The position numbers and the translations under genes are program-made. From JBEINZ01 sp040377825 (GTDB lineage: Bacteria; Pseudomonadota; Alphaproteobacteria; Rhizobiales; Ancalomicrobiaceae): DNA of 12,517 bases. Each line of letters opens with the position of its first letter. Within the stretch, counting starts at the first letter, position 1. A model generated the notes under the pieces. The model ran no database searches. It was not told where the DNA came from and saw only the letters and a program-made list of their open reading frames with translations. Shown here in pieces: positions 1 through 6,705 of this stretch. The stretch lies in NCBI GenBank assembly GCA_040377825.1, contig JBEINZ010000065.1, positions 1-12,517 on the forward strand, read 5' to 3'.

Positions 1-1
1 G

Positions 2-823
2 ACCGAGAATGCATCGCGCGCCAGCGTTCTCGCGGTTTATTCAGTCGTTCAATACGCCGGTTGGGCCTTGGGCAATCAGCTGCTTCATCTGGAATCGCCA
101 ACGTCATTTGTGCTTTTTTCGCTGTCGGCAAGCCTCCTCGCCTTGGGGATCGTTCCACTCATGGTAACGACCTCAGATCCCCCGGAGCGCCCGACATCAC
201 CAAAACTCCCGATCCTGTGGCTGCTCAGAACCAGTCCAATCGCGATTGTGGGCATGTTTCTGATCGGAATGGCGAACGGTGCATTCTGGTCGCTCAGTCC
301 GGTCTACGCATCATCGATGGGACTTAGCGCCGCCATGGTCGGAACATTCATGACCGTCTTGTTATTGGGAGCGGCCGCGCTTCAGATCCCGATCGGTCGT
401 CTTTCTGACCGATTTAACCGCCGATCCGTGCTGCTCGGGCTCCTGTTTGCTTCTATAGCGATCCAGTCGATTCTCGTCGTTAGCGGGTCGGGTCTAGGTC
501 TAACCGGCTTGTTGATTATAGGTTTTGCGCTCGGATCTGTGATGGCGACGCCGTATTATGTGCTGGCGGCGCATGTGAATGATCGGACCGGCCGGGAGAA
601 TGCGGTTGGCGTTGCGGCGGTGCTGCTCTTCGTTTTCTGCGTCGGCGGTATCATTGGACCTGTCACCGCTGCGGAAGCCATGGCCCGATTTGGTAACGGC
701 GCACTCTTCTTTCACAATGCGGCCGTGCATGGTCTGCTGGCGGTCTATGTCCTTTGGCGAATGCTCTCCAAAGGAGCGCCGACAGTGCGGATCGAAGAAA
801 CGCCACATGTCCGAGCAACCTAA
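2..823 (+). CDS. MFS transporter, C-terminal part (5' end outside window)
   Basis: This is an inner-membrane major facilitator superfamily permease; the substrate cannot be told. The frame is open from base 2 with no stop, so the start lies upstream of the window. About 273 residues are visible, roughly the last two thirds of a usual 390-420 aa carrier. The fragment begins in a helix with RASVLAVYSVVQYAGWALG, typical of TM5 of YcaD-like MFS proteins. A hydrophilic central loop rich in Pro follows (about residues 55-72), then six hydrophobic helices. The conserved loop GRLSDRFNRRSVLLG is the MFS motif-A repeat of the second half. The protein ends in a short polar tail and TAA. The DMT transporter gene follows after 189 nt on the same strand, separated by hairpins, so co-transcription is uncertain. 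Family assignment is firm; the YcaD-like subgroup is a guess from the motif pattern. Confidence 0.88.
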   Translation, partial: TENASRASVLAVYSVVQYAGWALGNQLLHLESPTSFVLFSLSASLLALGIVPLMVTTSDPPERPTSPKLPILWLLRTSPIAIVGMFLIGMANGAFWSLSPVYASSMGLSAAMVGTFMTVLLLGAAALQIPIGRLSDRFNRRSVLLGLLFASIAIQSILVVSGSGLGLTGLLIIGFALGSVMATPYYVLAAHVNDRTGRENAVGVAAVLLFVFCVGGIIGPVTAAEAMARFGNGALFFHNAAVHGLLAVYVLWRMLSKGAPTVRIEETPHVRAT

Positions 824-868
824 AGCATTTCCCAATCGGATGGGTACATCCTAGCGATAGGAATTGCT
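824..868. repeat. Nested intergenic hairpin just after the MFS stop codon
   Basis: Arms AGCATTTCC (824-832) and GGAATTGCT (860-868) pair with one mismatch. Inside them GGATG (838-842) pairs with CATCC (847-851) around a GGTA loop. No U-run follows, so it is not a classical intrinsic terminator. It directly follows the TAA at 821-823. From general knowledge, short structured elements of this shape occur as dispersed REP-like repeats between genes in Alphaproteobacteria; whether this one is repeated cannot be seen here. Confidence 0.45.
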
Positions 869-908
869 CCAGAGTCTAGACCTTGAGCCGGCCCTCTTCG
901 TCCAGATT

Positions 909-940
909 GCTTCGATCCGAACGGGGACAGGCTCCAGCGC
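909..940 (+). repeat. Short intergenic repeat, copy A
   Basis: GCTTCGATCCGAACGG followed by ACAGG, CTCC and AGCGC recurs at 1943-1974 with a few substitutions and single-base indels. Both copies contain TTCG-NNN-CGAA, a 4-bp mini-hairpin whose loop differs (ATC here, TTC there). Both lie just downstream of a transporter gene. The copy lies between the MFS gene and the DMT gene. Two copies in 12.5 kb suggest a dispersed element, but the similarity is short. Confidence 0.4.
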
Positions 941-976
941 CTGCCATTGGGGAGGCTGGCCCAGAAACATTGAAAT

Positions 977-996
977 TGGCGGTCGATCGACCGCCA
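977..996. promoter_or_regulatory. 20-bp perfect palindrome in front of the DMT gene (candidate operator or leader hairpin)
   Basis: TGGCGGTCGATCGACCGCCA reads the same on both strands without any gap. It ends just before the ribosome-binding sequence GGGAGA (998-1003) and 16 nt before the ATG at 1013. A TTGAAA hexamer (970-975) touches its left side, but no convincing -10 box is found at the right distance. It could be a dimeric repressor site or, in RNA, a stem hiding the ribosome site. The structure is certain; the role is inference. Confidence 0.5.
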
Positions 997-1012
997 CGGG
1001 AGATCTACCGGA

Positions 1013-1903
1013 ATGGCGAAGCGAACGTTTGCAGGTCCGCTGCTGGCGCTATCAGCGGGTATCATGTGGAGCTTCGGGTCGGTGACGGTGCGCTTCGCGA
1101 CCGAGGCCGATGTGTTTCAGTACCTGCTCTGGCGATGCGCAGGTCTTGTGGTCGCCATGGAAATCATCGCGCTCATGATGAGCGGCCGGCTGATTTTGCC
1201 GCACCTGCTCAAGCTCGATCGACTCGATATCGCGGTGGCAGTGTCAATACTCACGGCGTCGATCATGTATATCTTCGCTGTGAAAACGACAACGGTGGCT
1301 AATGCGGTCTTCTATTCCTCCACGGCCCCGCTTCATGCGGCGATCTTGGGGCGCATCGTCCTTGGCGAAAGAATTGGTCCGGCGGGAACCGCCGCAGTCG
1401 TCCTTGCATTGATCGGCATCGCCGTGATGGGCTGGGGCGACTTCGGCGCGGGCAATCTCATTGGAAATCTTGCCGCGCTATTCTGCGCCTTTTCGTTCGC
1501 CACGTACTCTGTTCTCATTCGACTTCGGCCGGATCGGAATTGGATGCCGGCGCTCGTCGCTTACGCTTTGTTGGGTATCGTGATTTCCGCCGTCATGACG
1601 AGCGTGAATGGGCGAAATCTGATGCTCCCGCCGCTGGATTTGAGCTTGGCGCTCGTTCACGGCGCTGTGCTGATCGGAATAGGCACGATGTTATTCAATT
1701 ATGCCGCACGTGTCGTGCCCGCAGTTGGACTGACAGTGCTTGTGCAGTCGGAGATGATATTCGCTCCGCTTTGGGTCTACCTATTGCTGAACGAAGTGCC
1801 GCGCGTCGCAACCATGATCGGCGGCGGGATAATCCTTGCGGCTATACTGGTGCGCGCTACGGCGGCTTCACCGGCAGTCTTACCGGTTAAAGCCGCAACC
1901 TAG
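1013..1903 (+). CDS. DMT superfamily transporter (two EamA domains)
   Basis: This is a drug/metabolite transporter superfamily permease of the inner membrane, 296 aa, the usual size for a ten-helix protein with two EamA repeats (about residues 8-136 and 148-283). The N-terminal repeat starts with LLALSAGIMWSFGSVTVRF. The end of repeat one carries FYSSTAPLHAAILGRIVLGE, the conserved helix pair of the family, mirrored in repeat two by LVQSEMIFAPLWVYLLLNE. Such proteins usually export amino acids or metabolites; nothing here identifies the substrate. The ATG at 1013 is preceded by GGGAGA at 9-nt spacing. A perfect palindrome lies just upstream, and a hairpin forms across the last codons. The gene is convergent with the YARHG-like gene. 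Confidence 0.93.
   Translation: MAKRTFAGPLLALSAGIMWSFGSVTVRFATEADVFQYLLWRCAGLVVAMEIIALMMSGRLILPHLLKLDRLDIAVAVSILTASIMYIFAVKTTTVANAVFYSSTAPLHAAILGRIVLGERIGPAGTAAVVLALIGIAVMGWGDFGAGNLIGNLAALFCAFSFATYSVLIRLRPDRNWMPALVAYALLGIVISAVMTSVNGRNLMLPPLDLSLALVHGAVLIGIGTMLFNYAARVVPAVGLTVLVQSEMIFAPLWVYLLLNEVPRVATMIGGGIILAAILVRATAASPAVLPVKAAT
1862..1896 (+). terminator. Hairpin over the 3' end of the DMT gene (terminator-like, no U-tract)
   Basis: GCGGCTT (1862-1868) pairs with AAGCCGC (1890-1896), and ACCGG (1870-1874) with CCGGT (1883-1887). This gives 12 base pairs with a small internal loop and an 8-nt apical loop. It ends just before the TAG (1901-1903). No T-run follows on either strand, so it may instead protect the 3' end or mark a Rho-dependent end between the convergent genes. 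Confidence 0.35.
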
Positions 1904-1942
1904 CTTGAGCTTAAGGTTGGGCTTATCCGTTTCATTGAGACC

Positions 1943-1974
1943 GCTTCGTTCCGAACGGCACAGGTTTCAGCGGC
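1943..1974 (+). repeat. Short intergenic repeat, copy B
   Basis: GCTTCGTTCCGAACGGC followed by ACAGG, TTTCAGCGGC matches the element at 909-940. The right end overlaps the last codons and stop (1967-1969) of the YARHG-like gene on the minus strand, so here the element contributes the C-terminal residues of a protein. It fills most of the short gap between the two convergent genes. Confidence 0.4.
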
Positions 1975-2299
1975 ACAATTTCTGCCGTTCCGCGATCAAA
2001 ATCAACGCCATCCGGCGGCGCTGGTCGCTCGACATCGGCACGTCGCTTTCGCGACGAATGACGCAACCTTCGTTACTGAACGCATCGATTTCGCGTTTGC
2101 CGACAAAGCAATAGCCGTCGGACTTCAAAATCGAGTTCCGCTCGAACCATAGCTGTTGGCAACTGAGCACGGCTGGATTGGACGAGGCGGCGGTCACGGG
2201 TTTAGCTAGGCAACCGCCCAAGACAAACCAGACCATAACCGCCGCAACCCGCCATCTCAGCCGGCCGGACAAACCGAAAGACGCCCTAATCAGCCTCAC
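1967..2299 (-). CDS. Small secreted YARHG/DUF4453-like protein
   Basis: A 110 aa protein with an N-terminal export signal. A basic stretch (residues 13-17) is followed by a hydrophobic segment ending in LGGC, so Cys30 may be a lipidated cysteine; cleavage after VTA (about residue 37) is the alternative. The mature part carries CQQLWFERNSILKSDGYCF and then FSNEGC. This is the pattern of the alphaproteobacterial YARHG/DUF4453 domain, with cysteines at 47, 64, 79 and 109 that could form two disulfides. Function is unknown; the place of action is the periplasm or outer membrane. The start is GTG at 2297-2299, overlapping the TGA of the protease gene (GTGA), which points to translational coupling. 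ATG at residue 22 would destroy the signal peptide, so I keep the GTG. Confidence 0.75.
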   Translation of the reverse strand: MRLIRASFGLSGRLRWRVAAVMVWFVLGGCLAKPVTAASSNPAVLSCQQLWFERNSILKSDGYCFVGKREIDAFSNEGCVIRRESDVPMSSDQRRRMALILIAERQKLCR

Positions 2300-3807
2300 T
2301 CAATCTGCACCGTGACGAAGCGCATTTCACCCTCGGCATTGGCGAGAAGCAAAAGCGCGCGCTTTCGGCCATCTTTCTTCAATGATGCGAGGCGAGCGAG
2401 CACCTCGGCAGGCGTTTTCACCTCTTCTTGGCCGACTTCGAGAATAATGTCGCCAGCAACAATACGCTTTTCGGCACTAACACTTGCAGCCTCGACGTCC
2501 GTCACGACGACGCCCTTAGCAACCTTGTCCTTAATTTTGAACCTCTCACGTGAGCTGGTATCGAGATCAGCGAGAGTAAGGCCAAGGGCCTTCGTGATGA
2601 CTGGTTGGGCCTCGATTTTAGGCGTCGGCTGGGCTTTCTCCGCGACCTTCTCGCTTTCTTCCAGGCGGCCGAGCTTCACTTTCAGCGTTTCTTCCTTGCC
2701 CTTGCGGAGCACGATAACCTCGACCTCCTTGGAGATTGAGGTATCGGCTACCATTCGAGGCAGTTCGCGCACGCTCGGAACAACTCGACCGTCGAACCGA
2801 AGAATAACGTCGCCGGCTTGGATACCGGCGGCTTCCGCCGGACCTTTTTCGGTAACGCCGGCAACCAATGCACCTTTGACTTCCTTCAGCCCGAGGCTCT
2901 CGGCGATGTCATCGGTCACGCCTTGAATGCGCACGCCGAGCCAGCCGCGACGCGTTTCGCCGAAGCTGCGCAACTGCTCGACGACGGGCGTGGCAGTGTT
3001 CGACGGGATCGAAAAACCGATGCCGATCGATCCGCCACTTGGGGAAATGATCGCTGTGTTGATCCCGATGACCTCGCCATTCATGTTGAACAGCGGTCCG
3101 CCGGAATTGCCTCGGTTGATGGCCGCATCCGTTTGGATGAAGTTGTCGTAAGGTCCGGCGCTGATGTCGCGATTGCGCGCGGAGACTATCCCGACTGTTA
3201 CGGTCCCGCCGAGACCGAACGGATTGCCGATCGCCATCACCCAGTCGCCGACTCGTGCCCGATCCGAGTCACCGAACTTGACGGCCTTCAGCGGCTTGAT
3301 CGGCTTAACGCGCAGCACCGCGAGATCGAGCTTGGGGTCCTTGCCGATCAATTCCGCCTTCAACTTCGTACCGTCGGTGAAATTGGCAGTGATCTCATCC
3401 GCGCCATCGATAACGTGATTGTTGGTTACGATGATGCCCTCGGCGTCGACCACGAAGCCGGAGCCGAGCGATTGAACGCGGCGGGGCGGCTGATTGCTGT
3501 TGTTGCGTTGCTGACGATTGAAGAACTCGTCGAAAAACTCTTGGAACGGCGAGCCTTCGGGCGCCCTCGGTGTCGGGATCGCCGGCGCTTGACGCTCCGA
3601 CTGAGCATTTTGCGAAGTCGAGATGTTGACCACGGCATCCGACAGCACCTCGGCGAGATCGGCAACCGAGTCGGGTCCCTTGCCCGGCGCCGCCATCGCA
3701 ATCCGAGCGGGCCCGGCGAACGTCATCACGGCAAGCCCAAGCACGGCGGCGACCGCCAGGATGCGACCGCGAGCGGTCGACTGAGCACTTGTCACATGAA
3801 TGGCCAT
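2296..3807 (-). CDS. degP: Do family periplasmic serine endoprotease (DegP/HtrA-like)
   Basis: A trypsin-like periplasmic protease/chaperone that removes misfolded envelope proteins, 503 aa from the chosen ATG. A signal peptide spans about residues 13-40 (hydrophobic core LAVAAVLGLAVMTFAG). The protease domain follows with the full catalytic triad: His131 in TNNHVIDG, Asp161 in KLDLAVL and Ser235 in RGNSGGPLF. A flexible loop around residues 65-110 (FQEFFDEFFNRQQR, Asn/Gln/Pro-rich) matches the LA loop of Do proteases. PDZ1 lies at about 289-381 (GWLGVRIQGV) and PDZ2 at about 405-496. I chose the ATG at 3805-3807 because GGGAGA stands 8 nt upstream; a TTG further up (3864) would give 522 aa but would bury the signal peptide. 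It follows hflKC and the DUF2065 gene, a standard alphaproteobacterial order. degP, degQ and mucD cannot be separated from sequence alone. Confidence 0.95.
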   Translation of the reverse strand: MAIHVTSAQSTARGRILAVAAVLGLAVMTFAGPARIAMAAPGKGPDSVADLAEVLSDAVVNISTSQNAQSERQAPAIPTPRAPEGSPFQEFFDEFFNRQQRNNSNQPPRRVQSLGSGFVVDAEGIIVTNNHVIDGADEITANFTDGTKLKAELIGKDPKLDLAVLRVKPIKPLKAVKFGDSDRARVGDWVMAIGNPFGLGGTVTVGIVSARNRDISAGPYDNFIQTDAAINRGNSGGPLFNMNGEVIGINTAIISPSGGSIGIGFSIPSNTATPVVEQLRSFGETRRGWLGVRIQGVTDDIAESLGLKEVKGALVAGVTEKGPAEAAGIQAGDVILRFDGRVVPSVRELPRMVADTSISKEVEVIVLRKGKEETLKVKLGRLEESEKVAEKAQPTPKIEAQPVITKALGLTLADLDTSSRERFKIKDKVAKGVVVTDVEAASVSAEKRIVAGDIILEVGQEEVKTPAEVLARLASLKKDGRKRALLLLANAEGEMRFVTVQIE

Positions 3808-4185
3808 CGGCCTTGTCTCCCTAGAGCCTGTTCGCAAAGGACGGCATCTTCCGAACGAAAACAACCGACGGCTTCACAATATCCTAGAACACGATTGGTT
3901 TCCGTCGAAACGCTTCATATTCGCTTCTTCGTTAAAGGCCGTCGCATTCAACCTTTGCGCGAAGACCTTAGCATATCGTTTGAACTGCTCGTCATTTGCA
4001 TTCACGCGAAGACGGGAACCACGCCGCTTCATTCGCCGCGCTCTTGCCTCTGCGTGTCAGGTACACCACAGCGCGTTAACCTCGACACCATCAAATCGCA
4101 AATGCGGCAGAAAATCGACCACGGTAACTTTACACCGCAGCTTCAAATATCAATGGCTGATCGCCGACCTTAATGTCGGTCCCGT
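3808..4185. other. 378-nt gap upstream of the Do protease
   Basis: Apart from the doubtful 52-aa frame I find no gene here. The promoter of the protease should lie in this gap if it is not read only from hflK, but no hexamer pair is convincing; TTCGAC and TAGGAT 17 nt apart on the minus strand (about 3880-3912) is the best and is weak. A small stem CCGAC/GTCGG near 4164-4179 follows the DUF2065 stop codon, without a U-run. Confidence 0.5.
3874..4032 (-). CDS. Possible 52-aa basic small protein, unrecognised
   Basis: An open frame of 53 codons starts with ATG at 4030-4032 and ends TGA at 3874-3876, between the DUF2065 gene and the Do protease. The product begins MKRRGSRLRVNANDEQFKRY and has 8 Arg and 4 Lys but no membrane segment or known motif. 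The ribosome site is weak (AAGAG 8 nt before the ATG). The region also has stop-free frames on the plus strand, so chance is a real possibility. I list it because it is the only candidate gene in this 378-nt gap. Confidence 0.2.
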   Translation of the reverse strand: MKRRGSRLRVNANDEQFKRYAKVFAQRLNATAFNEEANMKRFDGNQSCSRIL

Positions 4186-4374
4186 TTAAAAAAACCTAGC
4201 CATCCATACGACAACAACGCCAAGAGCCAACGAACCGACACCGACCGATCTCAACGTAGCGTCCGGCAGATCCAGAACCCAACGGATCACGCCCTTCATT
4301 GCACCCGGAAACGCTGCGTAAAGCGTTCCCTCAATGGCAAGCAAAAGGCCGACTGCAACAAAAAGCTCGTGCAC
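4186..4374 (-). CDS. DUF2065 family small inner-membrane protein
   Basis: A 62 aa hydrophobic protein with two membrane segments, about residues 4-22 (FVAVGLLLAIEGTLYAAFPG) and 43-60. The pattern EGTLYAAFPGAMK in the first half and a Gly-rich second helix fit the DUF2065 (YjeT-like) family of 60-65 aa. The function of the family is unknown. In Alphaproteobacteria it typically follows hflC and precedes a Do protease, exactly as here, suggesting a link to the HflKC complex. The start is GTG at 4372-4374 with AGAGG about 7 nt upstream. It lies 74 nt after hflC. The protein ends Arg-Phe-Phe-TAA. Confidence 0.87.
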   Translation of the reverse strand: MHELFVAVGLLLAIEGTLYAAFPGAMKGVIRWVLDLPDATLRSVGVGSLALGVVVVWMARFF

Positions 4375-4448
4375 GATCGGCCTCTAGCCTTCCGTTTTCT
4401 GGTCGAAGGCCCGAATCGATTTGATGCAGGCCTTCAACATTCACGTGA

Positions 4449-5348
4449 TCAATTCGCTGGAGCGGCGGGTGCCGGCTTCACCGCCCCGTTTGGATTGGAG
4501 AAGTACCGGAAGAAGTCAGACGTTGGCGAGATCACCATACGCGTATCGGCCGCCTTCATCCCCTGCTCATAAGCGATCATCGAGCGATAGAATGTGAAGA
4601 ACTCCGGATCCTTACCGTAGGCCTCGGCGAAGATACGATTTCGTAACGCGTCGCCTTCACCTCGAGCTCGTTCAGAGTCGCGGCGTGCCTCGGCAACGAT
4701 GATCTCACGCTCGGCATCCGCCTTGGAACGAATGCGCTGGCTTTCCTCGGCACCGCGCGCGCGAAGTTCGGTCGCTTCTCGCTGACGCTCCGTCTGCATG
4801 CGCTGGAAAATGGCGGCGGAGTTCTGCTGCGGCAAATCAGCGCGGCGGATCTTTACGTCGACGATGTCGACGCCGATCTGCTTGGCCTGCCGGTCCACGG
4901 CGGTCTTGATCTTTTCCATCAAGCTTGCCCGCTCATCCCGCACCACCGCCGAGAAGGTCGCGTCGGCGAGAACGGCGCGCAGCGCCGAGGAGAGGAACGT
5001 GTTGAGACGCATGTTACCACCCTGTACGGTCCGAACCGCCTGATAGAACAGTACCGGATCTGCAATGCGGTAACGAGCGAAGGCATCGACAATCAGCCGC
5101 TTTTGGTCTGAGGCGATAACTTCTTGGCTCTCCAGATCAAGATCGAGTATCCGCCGATCGATGTATTCGACGTTTTGGATGAACGGGATCTTGAAATAGA
5201 GGCCTGGCTCAGTGATCGCCCGGGTAACCTGACCGAGTTGAATCACCAACGCCTGCGAGGTCGGATTGACCACGAAGGCCGAGCCATAGGCGACGATGAG
5301 GAGGAGGACGGCGACAACGCCGGCAATACCGAGAAGACCGGATTTCAT
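4449..5348 (-). CDS. hflC: HflC, SPFH-domain modulator of the FtsH protease
   Basis: HflC pairs with HflK in a large inner-membrane, periplasm-facing assembly that surrounds and modulates the FtsH AAA protease. The product is 299 aa, close to the E. coli length of 334. It has one N-terminal membrane anchor (about residues 4-26) and then the SPFH/prohibitin domain starting VVNPTSQALVIQLGQVTR, with PGLYFKIPFIQNVEYIDRR and DIVDVKIRRADLP. A charged coiled-coil segment rich in Arg/Glu/Ala follows (about 185-240) and then YGKDPEFFTFYRSMIAYEQ, typical of HflC. The C-terminus ends in a Pro/Ala tail. I take the ATG at 5346-5348, which shares one base with the hflK stop (TGATG) and has GGGAGG 6 nt upstream; the GTG directly before it is possible but too close to that site. 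Confidence 0.96.
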   Translation of the reverse strand: MKSGLLGIAGVVAVLLLIVAYGSAFVVNPTSQALVIQLGQVTRAITEPGLYFKIPFIQNVEYIDRRILDLDLESQEVIASDQKRLIVDAFARYRIADPVLFYQAVRTVQGGNMRLNTFLSSALRAVLADATFSAVVRDERASLMEKIKTAVDRQAKQIGVDIVDVKIRRADLPQQNSAAIFQRMQTERQREATELRARGAEESQRIRSKADAEREIIVAEARRDSERARGEGDALRNRIFAEAYGKDPEFFTFYRSMIAYEQGMKAADTRMVISPTSDFFRYFSNPNGAVKPAPAAPAN

Positions 5349-6469
5349 CACTGGCCTCCCTTGGGCGGCGTCGGAGCCGCGGCGCGGTTCAGTCGATCGA
5401 TCGGAAGATAGGGCACCACGCCCCCGTTGTTGCTGTCCACGATGACTTTATCCATGCCGCCGAACACCCGCTCCATCGTTTCAATGTAGAGGCGTTCGCG
5501 GGTGATGGCGGGCGCCTTTGCATATTCGTCATAGACCTTCACGAAGCGATCAGCCTGACCGCGCGCCTCTTCGACAGTTTGCCGCTGATAAGCCTGCGCC
5601 TGGGCAATGATCGAAGCCGCTTGGCCGCGTGCTTCGGGTATGATCCGGTTGGCATAGGACTGAGCTTCGTTTTGAAGGCGCTCTGCGTCGATTCGCGCGG
5701 CCTGAACGTCCCGGAACGCGTCAATGACCTGCGTCGGCGGGTCAACCTTCTGCATTTGCACAAGGCGAATTTCGATGCCGGACTGGTAATCGTCGAGCGT
5801 CTTTTGCATCAGCTCGCGCACCGAGGTTTCGATGCGGCGCCGGTCTTCGGTCAAGATCAGCTGTATGTTCGTTTTGCCGATCGCCTCGCGCATCGCGCTT
5901 TCGGCCACCGCCTTTACCGTCGATTCCGGATTCTGGATGGAGAACAAGAACGAGGCGGCGTCTTTGATGCTCCACTGGACCTTGAAATCCACGTCCACGA
6001 GGTTTTCGTCACCCGTGACCATCAAGCTTTCTTCGGGAACATCCCGGGACTGGATACCACGACCGGTGTCGCTTTCGCGAACGCCCACGGTCGTCTCCCG
6101 GACACTCAGAACCTTCGGGGTGTAAACCGAGCCGATTGGGAAGGGGAAGTTATAGTTGAGACCCGGCTGCGTGCGCGCCGTGATCTTGCCCATTACCAAT
6201 TCGACACCAATCTCGTCCGGCTCAACGCGATAGAAGCCCGTGGCAAACCACAGTACCACCACGGCGCCTACCGCCAGGGCGATACCTTTAGCGCCAAGAC
6301 TGCCACCTCCACCGGGGATGATGCTTTTCAGCCGATCTTGGCTACGGCGCAGCAGTTCTTCGAGGTCCGGCGGCTGGCCGCTCGGGCCGCGCGGAGGTGC
6401 ACCCCAAGGGCCGCCACCACCGTTGCCGCCTCGGCGATTACCGCCACCGCTCTGATTGCTCCAAGGCAT
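5348..6469 (-). CDS. hflK: HflK, SPFH-domain modulator of the FtsH protease
   Basis: The partner of HflC in the FtsH-regulating complex, 373 aa. The cytoplasmic N-terminus is strongly Gly/Pro-rich (first 35 residues, with the stretch GGGNRRGGNGGGGPWG), as in other HflK proteins. A single membrane helix spans about residues 59-80. The SPFH domain then begins YRVEPDEIGVELVMGK, with PGLNYNFPFPIGSVYTPKV and MVTGDENLVDVDFKVQW, conserved in HflK. A helical region rich in Gln/Arg/Ala follows (about 260-320), and the tail RERLYIETMERVFGGMDKVI is diagnostic. The ATG at 6467-6469 has AAGGAT close upstream. The gene is first of the hfl group and has its own likely promoter at 6572-6600; it overlaps hflC by one base. 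Confidence 0.96.
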   Translation of the reverse strand: MPWSNQSGGGNRRGGNGGGGPWGAPPRGPSGQPPDLEELLRRSQDRLKSIIPGGGGSLGAKGIALAVGAVVVLWFATGFYRVEPDEIGVELVMGKITARTQPGLNYNFPFPIGSVYTPKVLSVRETTVGVRESDTGRGIQSRDVPEESLMVTGDENLVDVDFKVQWSIKDAASFLFSIQNPESTVKAVAESAMREAIGKTNIQLILTEDRRRIETSVRELMQKTLDDYQSGIEIRLVQMQKVDPPTQVIDAFRDVQAARIDAERLQNEAQSYANRIIPEARGQAASIIAQAQAYQRQTVEEARGQADRFVKVYDEYAKAPAITRERLYIETMERVFGGMDKVIVDSNNGGVVPYLPIDRLNRAAAPTPPKGGQ

Positions 6470-6571
6470 GTCGGATCCTTGTCCAGATGTTTCGCGGAGG
6501 TCATGGACGACGCAGAATGCGCCGCCAGAGGAGAGTAACTATGTATGTCCGCCTCCCCAGCCGCCATGAGG

Positions 6572-6600
6572 CTTATAAGGGGCGGATCCGCGCCTTTCAA
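6572..6600 (-). promoter_or_regulatory. Predicted promoter of hflK-hflC, with inverted repeat in the spacer
   Basis: On the minus strand TTGAAA (6595-6600) and TATAAG (6572-6577) are exactly 17 nt apart, each one base off the sigma-70 consensus. Transcription would start near 6565, leaving a leader of about 95 nt. The same stretch also resembles a heat-shock (sigma-32) promoter: GTTGAAA, 12 nt, then CCCCTTAT. The spacer is an inverted repeat, AAGG-G-GCGGATCCGC-G-CCTT (6577-6596), paired except for one G/G position. Promoter hexamers are seen; the sigma factor and any operator role are inference. Confidence 0.6.
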
Positions 6601-6612
6601 CGATAACGGCGA

Positions 6613-6628
6613 GAAGGTGCGAACCTTC
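6613..6628. repeat. Perfect 6-bp inverted repeat between folA and the hflK promoter
   Basis: GAAGGT and ACCTTC flank the loop GCGA. It lies 12 nt upstream of the TTGAAA box of the hflK promoter. No U-run follows on the minus strand, so it is a poor terminator for folA; a protein-binding site is the other option. Confidence 0.3.
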
Positions 6629-6705
6629 AGCCGTACGGTTCAAAAAACGCTGACGTGGAGGTGGGGCGCCAAATGCCAAGTGTCAACTGTTAGGACAATT
6701 CTTTG

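Noticed and set aside
2818..4173. Long 451-codon open frame on the plus strand opposite the Do protease
   Set aside because: It is antisense to a protease with complete catalytic triad and PDZ domains; the translation is rich in Arg/Asp/His with no family motif, typical of a mirror frame in GC-rich DNA.
4395..4440. GAAGGCC/GGCCTTC inverted repeat between hflC and the DUF2065 gene
   Set aside because: Only 7 bp with a 17-nt loop and no U-run; not convincing as terminator or processing site.
5579..6538. 319-codon open frame on the plus strand opposite hflK
   Set aside because: Antisense to a clear HflK; no recognisable domain, and it exists because GC-rich codons leave few stops on the other strand.
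6681..6686. Perfect TTGACA on the minus strand just downstream of folA
   Set aside because: No -10-like hexamer at 16-18 nt (CACCTC at 17 nt), so the pair at 6572-6600 is the better hflK promoter.
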